A stretch of DNA of 64,000 nucleotides, taken from NCBI RefSeq assembly GCF_900460535.1, contig NZ_UHIL01000001.1, positions 2,480,001-2,544,000 of the forward strand. The letters run 5' to 3'. A model generated the notes under the pieces. The model ran no database searches, was not told where the DNA came from, and saw nothing but the letters and a program-made list of their open reading frames with translations. The stretch is from Vibrio parahaemolyticus. Its GTDB lineage: Bacteria > Pseudomonadota > Gammaproteobacteria > Enterobacterales > Vibrionaceae. Below, piece by piece: positions 54,650 through 64,000 of this stretch. The translations under genes and the position numbers were made by a program. The number at the start of each line of letters is the position of its first letter. The stretch's first letter is position 1.

Positions 54650-56161
54650 CTAGAGTCCTTCGTTGTCACTGTTCCAAAAGTGAGGTTCGTTCTCTGTCGA
54701 CTTCTCTAACAGTTCGTTTGCTTTCGCAAGCATGTATTTTGGTTGTGCTATCACAATGTCTTCAGGCACGCGTTGACCATTTGCTATGTAAGCCACTGGC
54801 ATTGCGTTTTGAATCACCACACTAATGAATTCACCTAAACTTAATGACTCATCAAGCTTAGTGAGAATACAACCCGACAGCGGAATGCGTCGGAAGTGAT
54901 CAAGAGTTTCTTGTAGAACTCGACGTTGTGCGGTAGCTGGCAAAACAAGGTAGCTATGAATCACTTCACCACTCTCTTGCATTAGGGTATCGAGCTGCTC
55001 GGAAAGCCTAACATCTCTTTGTCCCATCCCTGCCGTATCGACCAAAATCAGTCTTCTGTTTCTTAGCTGATATATAACATCGGCTAATTCGTTAGAATCT
55101 TTAGCAACTCTTACAGGACAACCCATAATTCTCCCGTAAATGGAGAGTTGCTCATGTGCACCTATGCGATATGTATCTGTTGTCACAAGGGCCACATTGT
55201 CGGCACCGTATTCCATGGCTGCGCGTGCAGCAAGCTTCGCGACAGTTGTCGTTTTTCCGACGCCTGTAGGGCCAAGCAATGCAACCACACCACCACGTTT
55301 TAAAATATCTTGTTTTGGTATGTTAATTTGATCCGCAACGAGTGACAGCAACGCCTTCCACGCACGTGCAGGCTTGGTGTCTTCTGGGATGTAACATGCC
55401 ATTTGGTCTGCAAGCTCAGGAGACACGCCCATACGCTCTAAGCGTTTGATAAGCATGGCTCTTAATGGCTCACGACGTTCCACTTCTTGCCACATTAAAC
55501 CGGAGACTTGATGTTCCAGCAGACGACGAATCGAGGTCATCTCTTCGCGCATATTCTCCAGCTCTTTTGCTGACTCGTCACGCTCTTCAGAGGATGGGCG
55601 ACGACGGTCATAGCGCGTAGGATCTAACTTCGGCGTTGGTCGCTCAAAACGGTTATCTTGAGCAATCAATTTCGCCAAAGGAGAGTCCGGCTGGTATGGC
55701 ACGGGCTTTTCTTGGTTGTAGCTTTCGCGGTGCTTATTTTGGCGTTGCAATAGGGCTGATAACGAATCTTCGTTTTCCGCAACATGATCGTCAGACTCTG
55801 CTGCGCCACCACTGTATTGCTTCAGCATGTTCGCGAATCGCTGTGTCATCGAGCCTGATTTTTCTTTGCTGTTTTGTAGGCTAATTTTATCTTCATCTAA
55901 ACTGCGATCTTGAAAACGATCGGCCGCTGATGACGACATTTGACGATGTTCGTTATAGCGATTCGATTGAGAAGCACCACGATTTGATTGCGAAGAAGCA
56001 CTGGATGAAGGCGGATTGGATTCATTATCCACTGCAGCAACAATCGCTACACCGCCTGCCACTTTCTTGTTTGACATGATCACCGCATCTGCACCCAACT
56101 CCTCTTTCACTTGGAGCAGCGCTGATCGCATGTCTTTGGCAAAAAATCGCTTTATTTTCAA
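54650..56161 (-). CDS. flhF: Flagellar GTPase FlhF
   Basis: FlhF is an SRP-type GTPase that places the flagellum at the cell pole. The 503-residue protein has a short N-terminal segment (MKIKRFFAKDMRSALLQVKE) and a charged, variable B region (about 50-215). The NG domain follows with GPTGVGKTTTVAKLAARAA (about 295-313), DTYRIGAHEQL and DTAGMGQRD. Its length is typical for Vibrio. Confidence 0.97.
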   Translation of the reverse strand: MKIKRFFAKDMRSALLQVKEELGADAVIMSNKKVAGGVAIVAAVDNESNPPSSSASSQSNRGASQSNRYNEHRQMSSSAADRFQDRSLDEDKISLQNSKEKSGSMTQRFANMLKQYSGGAAESDDHVAENEDSLSALLQRQNKHRESYNQEKPVPYQPDSPLAKLIAQDNRFERPTPKLDPTRYDRRRPSSEERDESAKELENMREEMTSIRRLLEHQVSGLMWQEVERREPLRAMLIKRLERMGVSPELADQMACYIPEDTKPARAWKALLSLVADQINIPKQDILKRGGVVALLGPTGVGKTTTVAKLAARAAMEYGADNVALVTTDTYRIGAHEQLSIYGRIMGCPVRVAKDSNELADVIYQLRNRRLILVDTAGMGQRDVRLSEQLDTLMQESGEVIHSYLVLPATAQRRVLQETLDHFRRIPLSGCILTKLDESLSLGEFISVVIQNAMPVAYIANGQRVPEDIVIAQPKYMLAKANELLEKSTENEPHFWNSDNEGL

Positions 56162-56189
56162 ACTATGAATCCATTAATGATGCGTGAGA

Positions 56190-58289
56190 TTAATTACCCA
56201 CGGCTTGCACAATTCTGATCTGTTTTTCATCCGGTATTTCTTGATAAGACAGTACCCGGAGATTAGGTATTGTGTTCTTCACAAACTTAGCCAGTGTGGA
56301 TCGCAACACGCCAGACGTAAGTAGAACGGCAGGTTCGCCCTTCAACTCTTGCTCTTGCGTTGCATGGCTTAGTGAAGACTGCAAACGTTCAGCGAGTCCT
56401 GGCTCAATGCCAGCAGATTCACCTCCCGAGGCTTGCATAGTTTGATGCAATATTTGTTCCAGCTCAGGAATCAAGGTAATCACAGGCAGTTCTGGCTCTA
56501 TACCATTGATTTCCTGAACAATTAGGCGTTTCAGACTGATTCGAACCGCCGCTGTTAATATGTCAGGTTCTTGACTCTTACTTGAGTACTCAGCCAAGGT
56601 TTGTACGATGGTACGAATGTCGCGAATAGGAATGGCTTCATTCAACAAGTTCTGCAACACTTTCACCACCACACCTAATGGGAGTTGATCCGGTACGAAG
56701 TTCTCCACCAATTTCGGTGCACTTCGGCCTAGCATCTCCAATAAATTCTGTACTTCTTCATGACCAATCAACTGCGATGCGTTGTTGGTTAATAACTGAC
56801 TTAGATGCGTTGCCAATACCGTCGATGAATCCACCACGGTATAACCGAGAGCCTGAGCGTGCTCGCGCTGCTCTTCACGAATCCACACGGCTTCTAGGCC
56901 GAATGCCGGGTCCATGGTCGGTTCGCCATCAATCATGCCGTAAACCTGACCAGGGTTAATCGCCAATTCTTGGTCTGGGCGAATTTCCGCTTCACCCACC
57001 GCAACGCCCATCAGGGTAATTCTGTAGCTGTTTGGCGTCAGCTCAAGGTTGTCGCGAATGTGTACAGCTGGGATCAAGAAACCAAAATCTTGTGAGAGCT
57101 TTTTACGAACGCCTTTCACGCGCTCTAATAACTCTCCGCCTTGGTCACGATCCACCAGCGGGATTAATCGATACCCCACTTCTAAACCAATAATATCAAC
57201 AGGTTGAACGTCATCCCACGACAACTCACGTTGAGAAATGGGCTCGCTGCCATCTTCTGCTTTCGCAGGTAATGCTGGTTCTTTTGCTTTTTGCTTCTGA
57301 CGCTTGTCAATTAAGTAAGCACCCGCGCCAGCAGCAACGGCCAACGTTAAGAAAGCAAAATGCGGCATGCCCGGTACGATACCCATCACGCCCAAAATTG
57401 CCGCCGTGATCATCAACGCTTTCGGGTTGTCGAACATTTGGAAAACCAACTGCTCGCCCATGTCTTCATCGGTGTTTTGGCGCGTTACCATCATCGCCGC
57501 TGCAATTGACAGCAATAGAGATGGAATTTGAGCAACCAGACCATCACCGATCGTTAGCAAGGTATAGATTTGGATCGCTTCACCAAAGCCTAACCCGTAC
57601 TGCGCCATACCAATCGACAGACCGCCGATGATGTTGATAAACAGAATCAAAATACCGGCTATCGCATCGCCTTTTACAAACTTAGACGCACCATCCATTG
57701 AGCCGTAGAAGTCTGCCTCTTTAGTCACTTCAAAACGACGCACGCGCGCTTGCTCTTGGTCGATAAGGCCTGCGTTTAAGTCCGCATCAATCGCCATCTG
57801 TTTACCAGGCAACGCATCAAGGGTGAAACGAGCGCTCACCTCAGAAATACGCCCCGCACCTTTGGTCACAACCATAAAGTTAATGATCATCAAGATGAGG
57901 AAGACGACTAAACCGACTGCGTAGTTACCGCCAATTACAACGTTACCAAACGCCTCGATAACGTTACCTGCCGCATTGCCCCCTTCATGGCCGTGAAGTA
58001 ACACGACACGAGTAGACGCAACGTTCAGCGCCAAACGCAACAACGTTGCGATCAGCAGTACCGTCGGGAACGCGGCGAAATCTAACGGGCGGCGTGTATA
58101 TACCGTCACCAACAACACCACCATGGCTAAGGCGATATTAAAGGTGAAGAACATATCCAGTAGGAACGCGGGTATCGGTAATACCACCATCGCAAGGGTG
58201 GCCAAAACCATGACAGGCGCGCCAATAGCTGGCATCTCACGCTGACGAATTCGTGGCAATTTATCTGCAAACGGCAGGCTTAACTTCAT
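56190..58289 (-). CDS. flhA: Flagellar export gate protein FlhA
   Basis: FlhA is the main gate component of the flagellar type III export apparatus. The 699-residue protein has about eight transmembrane helices in its N-terminal half with the FHIPEP-family signature region (LLIATLLRLALNVASTR). A large cytoplasmic domain (about 360-699) docks chaperone-substrate complexes. It begins a flhA-flhF-flhG-fliA unit behind a sigma-54 type promoter. Confidence 0.98.
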   Translation of the reverse strand: MKLSLPFADKLPRIRQREMPAIGAPVMVLATLAMVVLPIPAFLLDMFFTFNIALAMVVLLVTVYTRRPLDFAAFPTVLLIATLLRLALNVASTRVVLLHGHEGGNAAGNVIEAFGNVVIGGNYAVGLVVFLILMIINFMVVTKGAGRISEVSARFTLDALPGKQMAIDADLNAGLIDQEQARVRRFEVTKEADFYGSMDGASKFVKGDAIAGILILFINIIGGLSIGMAQYGLGFGEAIQIYTLLTIGDGLVAQIPSLLLSIAAAMMVTRQNTDEDMGEQLVFQMFDNPKALMITAAILGVMGIVPGMPHFAFLTLAVAAGAGAYLIDKRQKQKAKEPALPAKAEDGSEPISQRELSWDDVQPVDIIGLEVGYRLIPLVDRDQGGELLERVKGVRKKLSQDFGFLIPAVHIRDNLELTPNSYRITLMGVAVGEAEIRPDQELAINPGQVYGMIDGEPTMDPAFGLEAVWIREEQREHAQALGYTVVDSSTVLATHLSQLLTNNASQLIGHEEVQNLLEMLGRSAPKLVENFVPDQLPLGVVVKVLQNLLNEAIPIRDIRTIVQTLAEYSSKSQEPDILTAAVRISLKRLIVQEINGIEPELPVITLIPELEQILHQTMQASGGESAGIEPGLAERLQSSLSHATQEQELKGEPAVLLTSGVLRSTLAKFVKNTIPNLRVLSYQEIPDEKQIRIVQAVGN

Positions 58290-58412
58290 ACTGCGAGGTA
58301 TCTCAATCGAATTGAAGCGTCACGCGAATACGCACTTTAATACGTATGTCTAATGTTTATACGCGACCACTTTCGCCTAAAAGTTTAGGTATAGTTGATA
58401 ATTAGTCGACTT

Positions 58413-58430
58413 AAGCAATCTATGTACCAA
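58413..58430 (-). promoter_or_regulatory. Sigma-54 type promoter upstream of flhA
   Basis: On the minus strand TTGGTACATAGATTGCTT has the invariant GG and GC exactly ten bases apart and matches most of TGGCACG-N4-TTGC. It lies about 125 bp before the flhA ATG. Vibrio class II flagellar operons are known to use sigma-54 with FlrA, which fits flhA and fliA. Confidence 0.7.
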
Positions 58431-58518
58431 AATCAACGCCAAAATAATGACTCAAAGCTAAATAACAGCACAATCCATTGATTGTTTTATATTTTTCTTA
58501 ATTTTGCTTTTTGTACGA

Positions 58519-59649
58519 TTAATGACGATGTTCCGGCGGGATTGGCAAGTCATAATCTTGAATTTTCGGTCGCTGACCACCACGTTTGCGGTACTGTTTT
58601 AACTGGAACACAAACGCCAGCACTTGCGCGACCGCGGTAAACAGACCGTCAGGAATTTCTTGTTCCAACTCAGTGGTATGGTAAAGCGCACGTGCAAGTG
58701 GTGGAGCAGGCACAATCGTAATGTCGTGCTCGCGTGCCACTTCTCGAATTTTCATCGCCATATGATCCGTACCTTTCGCTATCACGACTGGCGCACGATC
58801 TGTTTTCTGCTTATAACGCAGCGCCACTGAATAGTGCTCCGGGTTGGTGACAATAACGTCTGCTTGAGGTACATCGGCCATCATCCGGCGTTGTGCCGCC
58901 TCCCTTTGCAGCATACGAATACGACCTTTCACCTCTGGCTTACCTTCGGTTTCTTTGTATTCGTCTTTCACTTCTTGCTTGGTCATCTTCAACTGATCGG
59001 CGTGCTGCCAAATCTGGAACGGTATATCGATGGCCACAACAATCAATAACGAGCAGCTGATCAACAAGATGAAGTTGAGCAAAATATCCAGCGCGTGGAA
59101 AATGTTCTGCGGGTAAACATCCATGCTAAGTTGGATCAAATCCGCTTGCGACGCTTGGATCAAATACATGGCAACGCCTGTCACCAACACCACTTTCAAG
59201 ATCGATTTGATCAGTTCAACCCAACTTTGCATGCCCACCATGCGTTTTAAACCGCTCAGAGGGTTCATTTTGGACAGCTTAGGCATTGCCGCTTCGGCAG
59301 AAAAGCTAATGCCCCCAACCCCTGCTGCACCAATCGTCGCCGCCACAAACAACGTGATAAGGATGAGAAACAGTGGAAAAAGCAAATCTGTCATTGCGCC
59401 TAATGCGATATCAAACAGCTTTGTTGTGTCAAAGATTTCGTCGCGTTTGAGGTCGAACAAACGACTCATAATGGAAAACAGCGAACGTGCAAGTGACTCG
59501 CCAAACCACATCAGAGCGATAGCACCCACAATCAGCACTGACGCCGATGCGAGCTCTTTTGAGCGTGCGACCTGCCCCTTTTCTCTGGCTTGTTGTAACC
59601 GTCGGGGCGTGGCTTCTTCGGTGCGTTCCTGACCGTCTGACTCTGCCAA
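58519..59649 (-). CDS. flhB: Flagellar export switch protein FlhB
   Basis: FlhB sets export specificity and switches from rod/hook to filament substrates after self-cleavage. The 376-residue protein has four transmembrane helices and a cytoplasmic C-terminal domain. The autocleavage site reads NPEH (in VIVTNPEHYSVALRY, about 270) where most homologues have NPTH. Asn-Pro, the bond that is cut, is kept. It ends the fliL-to-flhB gene run; the flhA promoter region follows. Confidence 0.97.
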   Translation of the reverse strand: MAESDGQERTEEATPRRLQQAREKGQVARSKELASASVLIVGAIALMWFGESLARSLFSIMSRLFDLKRDEIFDTTKLFDIALGAMTDLLFPLFLILITLFVAATIGAAGVGGISFSAEAAMPKLSKMNPLSGLKRMVGMQSWVELIKSILKVVLVTGVAMYLIQASQADLIQLSMDVYPQNIFHALDILLNFILLISCSLLIVVAIDIPFQIWQHADQLKMTKQEVKDEYKETEGKPEVKGRIRMLQREAAQRRMMADVPQADVIVTNPEHYSVALRYKQKTDRAPVVIAKGTDHMAMKIREVAREHDITIVPAPPLARALYHTTELEQEIPDGLFTAVAQVLAFVFQLKQYRKRGGQRPKIQDYDLPIPPEHRH

Positions 59650-59658
59650 ACCAGCCTC

Positions 59659-60441
59659 CTAACAATCCAAGCGAATGAGGCTACAAATCTGCTCCTCACC
59701 CAATGCCCAGTACAATTCATAATGACTGTATAGACCAGCCAAGATGTACCAGCAAATCAATAGACCCACCATCAATGCAAACGCAAAGCCGAGCGAGAAA
59801 ATGTTCAGCTGAGGCGCGGCACGCGTCATTACACCAAACGACAAGTTGATAGTAAGCAGCGCGATGATGCCTGATAGCGACATACTCAGAGCAGTTTTGA
59901 ACATAATGCCAAGCCAACCCGCCATATCACGAAAATCCACCGCGGTAAGCGTGCCCGACCCTATAGGTAGGGTTTTAAAGCTGAACACCACCAGTTGCAG
60001 CATTTTTAAGTGACCATCGGTTGCGAGGAAAAACATGGTGGTCAAGAACATGAATAATTGACCGAGCAATGGCGTGTTCTGACCATTGGCAGGATCGACC
60101 ATCGACGCAAAACCTAAGCTCGATTGCATACCAAGGATTTGCCCGAGCAACACAAACGTTTGGATCATAAATTGCGTCACCATGCCCATCGCGACGCCAA
60201 TGATCATCTGCTCTGCGATGGTCATAAAACCACGAAATGAGAGCAGTTGAATGTCTTGCGGAACAGCAGGAATAGCGGGCATCACGGCAAAAGTAATCGC
60301 AAGGCCGAGATACAAACGAATACGAGGAGAAACAAAGCGAGCGCCAGTAACGGTCATTACCATCAACATCGACGAGATACGAACGTACGGCCAAAAATAA
60401 TTGGCTATCCAGTCTAAGATGATTTGAGTGGGATACTCCAT
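59659..60441 (-). CDS. fliR: Flagellar export protein FliR
   Basis: FliR is a core membrane subunit of the FliPQR export channel. The 260-residue protein has about six hydrophobic segments and starts MEYPTQIILDWIANYFWPY. It lies between fliQ and flhB in the standard order with gaps under 10 bp. Confidence 0.97.
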   Translation of the reverse strand: MEYPTQIILDWIANYFWPYVRISSMLMVMTVTGARFVSPRIRLYLGLAITFAVMPAIPAVPQDIQLLSFRGFMTIAEQMIIGVAMGMVTQFMIQTFVLLGQILGMQSSLGFASMVDPANGQNTPLLGQLFMFLTTMFFLATDGHLKMLQLVVFSFKTLPIGSGTLTAVDFRDMAGWLGIMFKTALSMSLSGIIALLTINLSFGVMTRAAPQLNIFSLGFAFALMVGLLICWYILAGLYSHYELYWALGEEQICSLIRLDC

Positions 60442-60449
60442 ACCAGCCT

Positions 60450-60719
60450 CTAGTACAGAACCTGAGGCAAGCGCTCAATCAAGCCGAAGAAATATTCCAT
60501 CAGCATTTGCGTCATCCAGTGACCAAACAGCATCAAAGCTAACAAAGTCACGATCAAACGAGGTAAGAAGCTTAATGTCTGTTCGTTAATTGACGTCGCG
60601 GCTTGAAAAATCGCCACGACCAAACCGATGAGCAAACTAGGGATAATAATGGCACAGACCATGATCAACACCATCCACAGTGCCTCACGGAAAAGCTCGA
60701 CAAACATTTCAGGAGTCAT
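60450..60719 (-). CDS. fliQ: Flagellar export protein FliQ
   Basis: FliQ is the small two-helix subunit of the FliPQR channel. The 89-residue protein has hydrophobic segments at about 15-40 and 50-75 and the family start MTPEMFVELFREALW. Confidence 0.97.
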   Translation of the reverse strand: MTPEMFVELFREALWMVLIMVCAIIIPSLLIGLVVAIFQAATSINEQTLSFLPRLIVTLLALMLFGHWMTQMLMEYFFGLIERLPQVLY

Positions 60720-60745
60720 GTCTTACCTCTTTTCTCTGTGCCAAT

Positions 60746-61615
60746 CTAAAGGGCAAAACTGCCGGCTAAGGTCGACAATATCAAGTTCCAACCATCCACC
60801 AACACAAACAGCATTAACTTAAACGGCAGCGATACAATCATTGGCGATAGCATCATCATACCCATGGCCATCAAAACCGATGCCACCACCAAGTCGATGA
60901 TCAAGAACGGCAGAAACAACATGAAACCGATTTGGAACGCCGTTTTCAGCTCCGAGGTGATAAAAGCGGGAATCAACACCGCCATCGAGACATCTTCTGG
61001 ATTGGTTACTTGCTCGCCCGACATATTTACGAAGGTTTCCAAATCCTTAATGCGCGTTTGCTTAAGCATGAAGGCCTTCATCGGCACTTGCGCTGCATCA
61101 AATGCTTCGCGCGCTGTCACTTGTTCGTTGATGTATGGCTGGATAGCCGTGTCATTGATTTCGTTGAGCACAGGAGACATGACAAAGAAGGTCAAGAAAA
61201 GCGCGATGCCAATGATCACCTGATTCGATGGTGTTTGTTGTAAGCCCATCGCCTGACGCAGAATCGACATTACCACCACAATTCGGGTGAAAGACGTCAT
61301 CAAAATCACCATTGCTGGCAAGAAGCCCAGCATGGTCATTAAGGCGAGAATTTGCAATGTAACAGAATAGTCTTCACTGCCATCCGGATTGGTGGTCATG
61401 GTGAAAGCTGGAATACCCGCACCGTTGCCAACCGACATAGAGCGACTTGCTCCGGTATCGCTTTGCATGGCCTGAACCGTCACACTGCTCCCTTCTGCTA
61501 AATTCGCAGGCAGCGGTGATTCCTCTGCCTCAGCAAACGAAAATGAAGAAAACAGCACGCCAACCAGTAGCACCAAAGTGCTAAAAAGCAGACGGATTGG
61601 ATTACCCTTTGTCAT
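60746..61615 (-). CDS. fliP: Flagellar export protein FliP
   Basis: FliP forms the ring of the FliPQR export channel. The 289-residue protein has a cleavable signal peptide (about 1-28). The family block follows: [19 protein letters not shown], then [20 protein letters not shown]. An N-terminal periplasmic stretch of about 50 residues is Ser/Glu-rich. Its start overlaps fliO by 14 bp. Confidence 0.97.
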   Translation of the reverse strand: MTKGNPIRLLFSTLVLLVGVLFSSFSFAEAEESPLPANLAEGSSVTVQAMQSDTGASRSMSVGNGAGIPAFTMTTNPDGSEDYSVTLQILALMTMLGFLPAMVILMTSFTRIVVVMSILRQAMGLQQTPSNQVIIGIALFLTFFVMSPVLNEINDTAIQPYINEQVTAREAFDAAQVPMKAFMLKQTRIKDLETFVNMSGEQVTNPEDVSMAVLIPAFITSELKTAFQIGFMLFLPFLIIDLVVASVLMAMGMMMLSPMIVSLPFKLMLFVLVDGWNLILSTLAGSFAL

Positions 61616-62015
61616 TTTTCTTGATCAGTTGGCTGAACTGACTGGCAAAAGCATTGGTCGCCAACTCTTCCTCTTTCAATGGCTTTTCTAGCTTGGCTAA
61701 GGTTTGGATCGATTGACTAGTGATGCCCACCAAAAACTGCTCTTCTCCAACCTGAACCACGGCGATTCGCTCTTTGGTGCCGACAGGTAATTGGCTCACG
61801 ATGCGTAAACCTTTTTGCTGCCCTAACGCCGGCACTTGCATGCGTTTAAGCAACCATGCCAACAGCAAAATGACACCAATAACCAGCACAAGTGAACCCA
61901 AGGTGGTTGCTAAATCGAGATTACTGGGTGCAGCCGCAAATGCGTAAGGAGCACTCAGCATTAAACCGAGTGCTCCTGTGATTTGCTTCAATCTCTTTGT
62001 GATTGAACTTGTCAT
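61602..62015 (-). CDS. fliO: Flagellar export assembly protein FliO
   Basis: FliO helps assemble the FliP ring. The 137-residue protein has a signal-like N-terminus, one transmembrane helix (about 35-60, [21 protein letters not shown]) and a cytoplasmic C-terminal domain. It begins one base after the fliN stop and overlaps fliP. Confidence 0.94.
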   Translation of the reverse strand: MTSSITKRLKQITGALGLMLSAPYAFAAAPSNLDLATTLGSLVLVIGVILLLAWLLKRMQVPALGQQKGLRIVSQLPVGTKERIAVVQVGEEQFLVGITSQSIQTLAKLEKPLKEEELATNAFASQFSQLIKKNDKG

Positions 62016-62016
62016 A

Positions 62017-62427
62017 TTAACGCAGCTTTTTGATGCGTTCAGTTTGGCTGATCACATCAGTCAAACGGATACCAAACTTGTCGTTCACTACCACGACTTC
62101 GCCGTGCGCAATCAACGTACCGTTAACCAAGACATCAAGCGATTCACCCGCTAGGCGGTCTAGCTCTACGACCGAACCTTGGTTCAATTGCAATAGGTTA
62201 CGAATGCTGATTTGCGAACGTCCCACTTCCATCGAGATGGTAACGGGAATGTCCATGATGGTATCGAGTTTACGACGTTCATCGTCGGTAATTGGTCGAG
62301 AAGTATCTTTCAGCTCTTCCAGTGGCGCTGCCAATACTTCATCTACATCAATAGAAGGTGCAGACGGGTCTTCGCCAAGAGCGGCTGCCCATTCGTCTGC
62401 TAGCTTTTGATCGTCACTTGGTTCCAT
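62017..62427 (-). CDS. fliN: Flagellar switch protein FliN
   Basis: FliN forms the lower part of the C-ring and takes part in switching and export. The 136-residue protein has an acidic N-terminal part (about 1-50). The C-terminal SpoA domain has IPVTISMEVGRSQISIRNLLQL and VLVNGTLIAHGEVVVVNDKF. It lies between fliM and fliO. Confidence 0.97.
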   Translation of the reverse strand: MEPSDDQKLADEWAAALGEDPSAPSIDVDEVLAAPLEELKDTSRPITDDERRKLDTIMDIPVTISMEVGRSQISIRNLLQLNQGSVVELDRLAGESLDVLVNGTLIAHGEVVVVNDKFGIRLTDVISQTERIKKLR

Positions 62428-62478
62428 TTTTCTATCCTGTGTTAAGCCTTACTCAATCAAATCAACGAGTAAGGAGTC

Positions 62479-63525
62479 TTAATCATCTCTATCATCGTCA
62501 TTCTCAAGCTCAGACATGATGTCTTTGCCCAAGAAGGCTAAATCAGTTTTCACTACGTGTGGGCGTTCAATCTCTTGAGAGACTTGCACGGCAAGCTTGT
62601 CTTCAGAGCGACCCATTTTTACGCGGTAAGTCGGTAAATCTTCGATAAACATGGTAGCGTGCTCAGGCATTTCAATCGGAATAATGTCGCCTGGTTGCAG
62701 CTCCATCAAATCGCGCAACGATATGTCTTTTTCCAGCAAATTCACTCGGAAGTTTACCGGGCAGTCCATGATCTCTTCGCGCAGCGCTGAACTCCAACGT
62801 ACGTCGGTTTCCATCTTGTCCGACTGAACACCAGCATCGAGCAACTCGCGGATTGGCTCGACCATGGAATACGGCATTACGACATGGAAGTCACCGCCAC
62901 CGCCATCCACTTCAATATGAAATGAGCTCACGACAATCACTTCGGTCGGGCTCACGATGTTTGCCATGCTTGGGTTTACTTCAGAATCGAGGTATTCGAA
63001 CTCGACGCCCATGACTGGCGACCACGCTTCTTTGTAGTCTTCAAACACAATTTTCAGCAGTAGCTGGATAATGCGACGCTCAGTTGGCGTAAATTCACGG
63101 CCTTCGATTTTGGCGTGGAAGCGGCCATCGCCACCAAAGAAGTTTTCTACCAGAATGAAGACGAGACGCGCTTCCATGGTAATCAATGCCGTACCTTTAA
63201 GAGGACGGAAGCGAACCATGTTCAAACTGGTTGGCACGTACAACGTATTTTGGTACTCGCCAAACTTCATCATCTGTACGCCGTTGATCGACACTTCGGC
63301 CGTTTTGCGCAGCATGTTAAACAGACTGATCCGCATGTGTCGTGCAAAACGCTCGTTAATCAGTTCGAGCGTTGGCATTCGACCACGGACAATCCTGTCT
63401 TGAGACGAGAAATCGAAACTGACGGCACCTTCCGTGTCGTTATCTAAGGGCTCATCAATGTCATCGACATCATCAACCCCGTGCAGTAGCGCATCAATTT
63501 CGTCTTGGCTTAATAGATCGGTCAC
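62479..63525 (-). CDS. fliM: Flagellar motor switch protein FliM
   Basis: FliM binds phospho-CheY and sets the direction of motor rotation. The 348-residue protein has the N-terminal CheY-binding peptide (LLSQDEIDALLHGV). A CheC-like middle domain (about 45-245) and a C-terminal SpoA domain (about 255-330, VNLLEKDISLRDLMELQPGDII) follow. It begins 7 bp after the fliL stop. Confidence 0.98.
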   Translation of the reverse strand: MTDLLSQDEIDALLHGVDDVDDIDEPLDNDTEGAVSFDFSSQDRIVRGRMPTLELINERFARHMRISLFNMLRKTAEVSINGVQMMKFGEYQNTLYVPTSLNMVRFRPLKGTALITMEARLVFILVENFFGGDGRFHAKIEGREFTPTERRIIQLLLKIVFEDYKEAWSPVMGVEFEYLDSEVNPSMANIVSPTEVIVVSSFHIEVDGGGGDFHVVMPYSMVEPIRELLDAGVQSDKMETDVRWSSALREEIMDCPVNFRVNLLEKDISLRDLMELQPGDIIPIEMPEHATMFIEDLPTYRVKMGRSEDKLAVQVSQEIERPHVVKTDLAFLGKDIMSELENDDDRDD

Positions 63526-63532
63526 GTTTTAC

Positions 63533-64000
63533 CTATTGAATAACAAAATCTGTAAACAGTACTTTTTCAATCACTGGCTTGCCGACCGCAGCATTTAAAG
63601 CTGCTTTGATATCTTCGGAAGCTCGGTCTCGCAGTTCCACTCGACCCGTTGGAGAACGAAGCTGCTCTACCGTTGCCGATGCAAATGTTGATAACAAAGA
63701 GCTCTCAACCAACGGAGAATGGTAACGCGCCAACTGCTCATTCTCAGAGCCACGTACCATAAGCTGCGCTTTGATTTGCACCAGTCTATCGCGACGGTCA
63801 CCCGTCACGTTAAAAATGAACGGTTGCGGAAGATTCACGTACGCAATTGGGTTAGCCGCTGCGGCCTGTGTTTGCTGTGACTCTGCCTCTGCGGCTTGAG
63901 CCGAATCATCCGATCCCATTAAAAAGAACGCCGCCGCGCCACCACCACCGAGCAGAACCACGACTGCAATAATGATGATCAGTAGCTTGCTTTTACCTTT
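63533..64000 (-). CDS. fliL: Flagellar basal-body protein FliL, 5' end outside the window
   Basis: FliL surrounds the stator units of the flagellar motor and supports rotation under load. The window holds the last 155 codons. The frame continues to the right edge with KGKSKLLIIIIAVVVLLGGG, the transmembrane helix, so the apparent GTG start at 63961 is internal. A periplasmic domain follows (FIFNVTGDRRDRLVQIKAQLMV). The end KPVIEKVLFTDFVIQ is typical. Confidence 0.94.
   Translation of the reverse strand, partial: KGKSKLLIIIIAVVVLLGGGGAAAFFLMGSDDSAQAAEAESQQTQAAAANPIAYVNLPQPFIFNVTGDRRDRLVQIKAQLMVRGSENEQLARYHSPLVESSLLSTFASATVEQLRSPTGRVELRDRASEDIKAALNAAVGKPVIEKVLFTDFVIQ

Noticed and set aside
59975..60478. 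A 167-codon frame overlapping fliR
   Set aside because: It is out of frame with fliR, which fully explains the interval, and its composition (Cys, Arg, Tyr and Trp rich) is not protein-like.
63533..63961. A complete 142-codon fliL starting at the GTG at 63961
   Set aside because: The frame continues without a stop to the window edge and includes the rest of the transmembrane helix, so the gene is partial here.

Overview
The window is chromosomal DNA of a Vibrio, most likely of the Harveyi clade (V. parahaemolyticus, V. alginolyticus or V. campbellii type). The evidence is gene content and order: an AphB-like regulator, a HubP/FimV polar hub with acidic tandem repeats, the ParP/ParC chemotaxis pair and the fliL-to-cheW polar flagellar and chemotaxis locus. 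Many blocks keep gammaproteobacterial order: pdxB-asd-(hubP)-truA-accD-folC-dedD-cvpA-purF, fabB/mnmC, epmC-yfcL, aroC-prmB/smrB-sixA, fadJ-fadI, fadL-mlaA and ccmABCDEFGHI. I saw no tRNA, rRNA, prophage or CRISPR array.

Layout. 1-2.2 kb: an aphB-type LysR gene, then a complete ISL3-type insertion sequence with 8-bp target duplications, which separates the gene from its terminator. 2.2-15 kb (minus strand): purF, cvpA, dedD, folC, accD, truA, hubP, asd and pdxB, with a PurR operator in front of cvpA-purF. 15-25 kb: fabB with a FarS-like small RNA in its 3' UTR, mnmC, an FMN reductase, yfcL/epmC, a TRIC-like membrane protein, aroC, prmB, smrB and sixA. 25-38 kb: a large M16 protease behind a structured leader, a small secreted charged protein, fadJ/fadI behind a FadR-controlled promoter, a candidate FNR-activated small RNA resembling FnrS, an ECF sigma factor with a DUF3379 partner, two fadL-type porins and mlaA. 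38-45 kb (minus): the cytochrome c maturation operon. 45-64 kb (minus): DUF2802 gene, cheW, parP, parC, cheB, cheA, cheZ, cheY, fliA, flhG, flhF, flhA (behind a sigma-54 type promoter), flhB, fliR, fliQ, fliP, fliO, fliN, fliM and the 3' part of fliL, which runs off the window.

Three functional themes stand out. Fatty-acid economy: fabB plus FarS, fadIJ, two FadL porins and mlaA, with FadR-like sites at fabB, fadI and fadL. Cell-pole organisation: HubP, FlhF, FlhG, ParC, ParP and the polar flagellum. Anaerobic control: an FNR box at -41.5 of the new small RNA candidate, close to the cytochrome c maturation genes. The most novel-looking element is that small RNA between fadI and the ECF sigma gene. 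Other points worth a second look are short in-frame repeats in HubP, ParP and CheA, and the IS insertion behind aphB.
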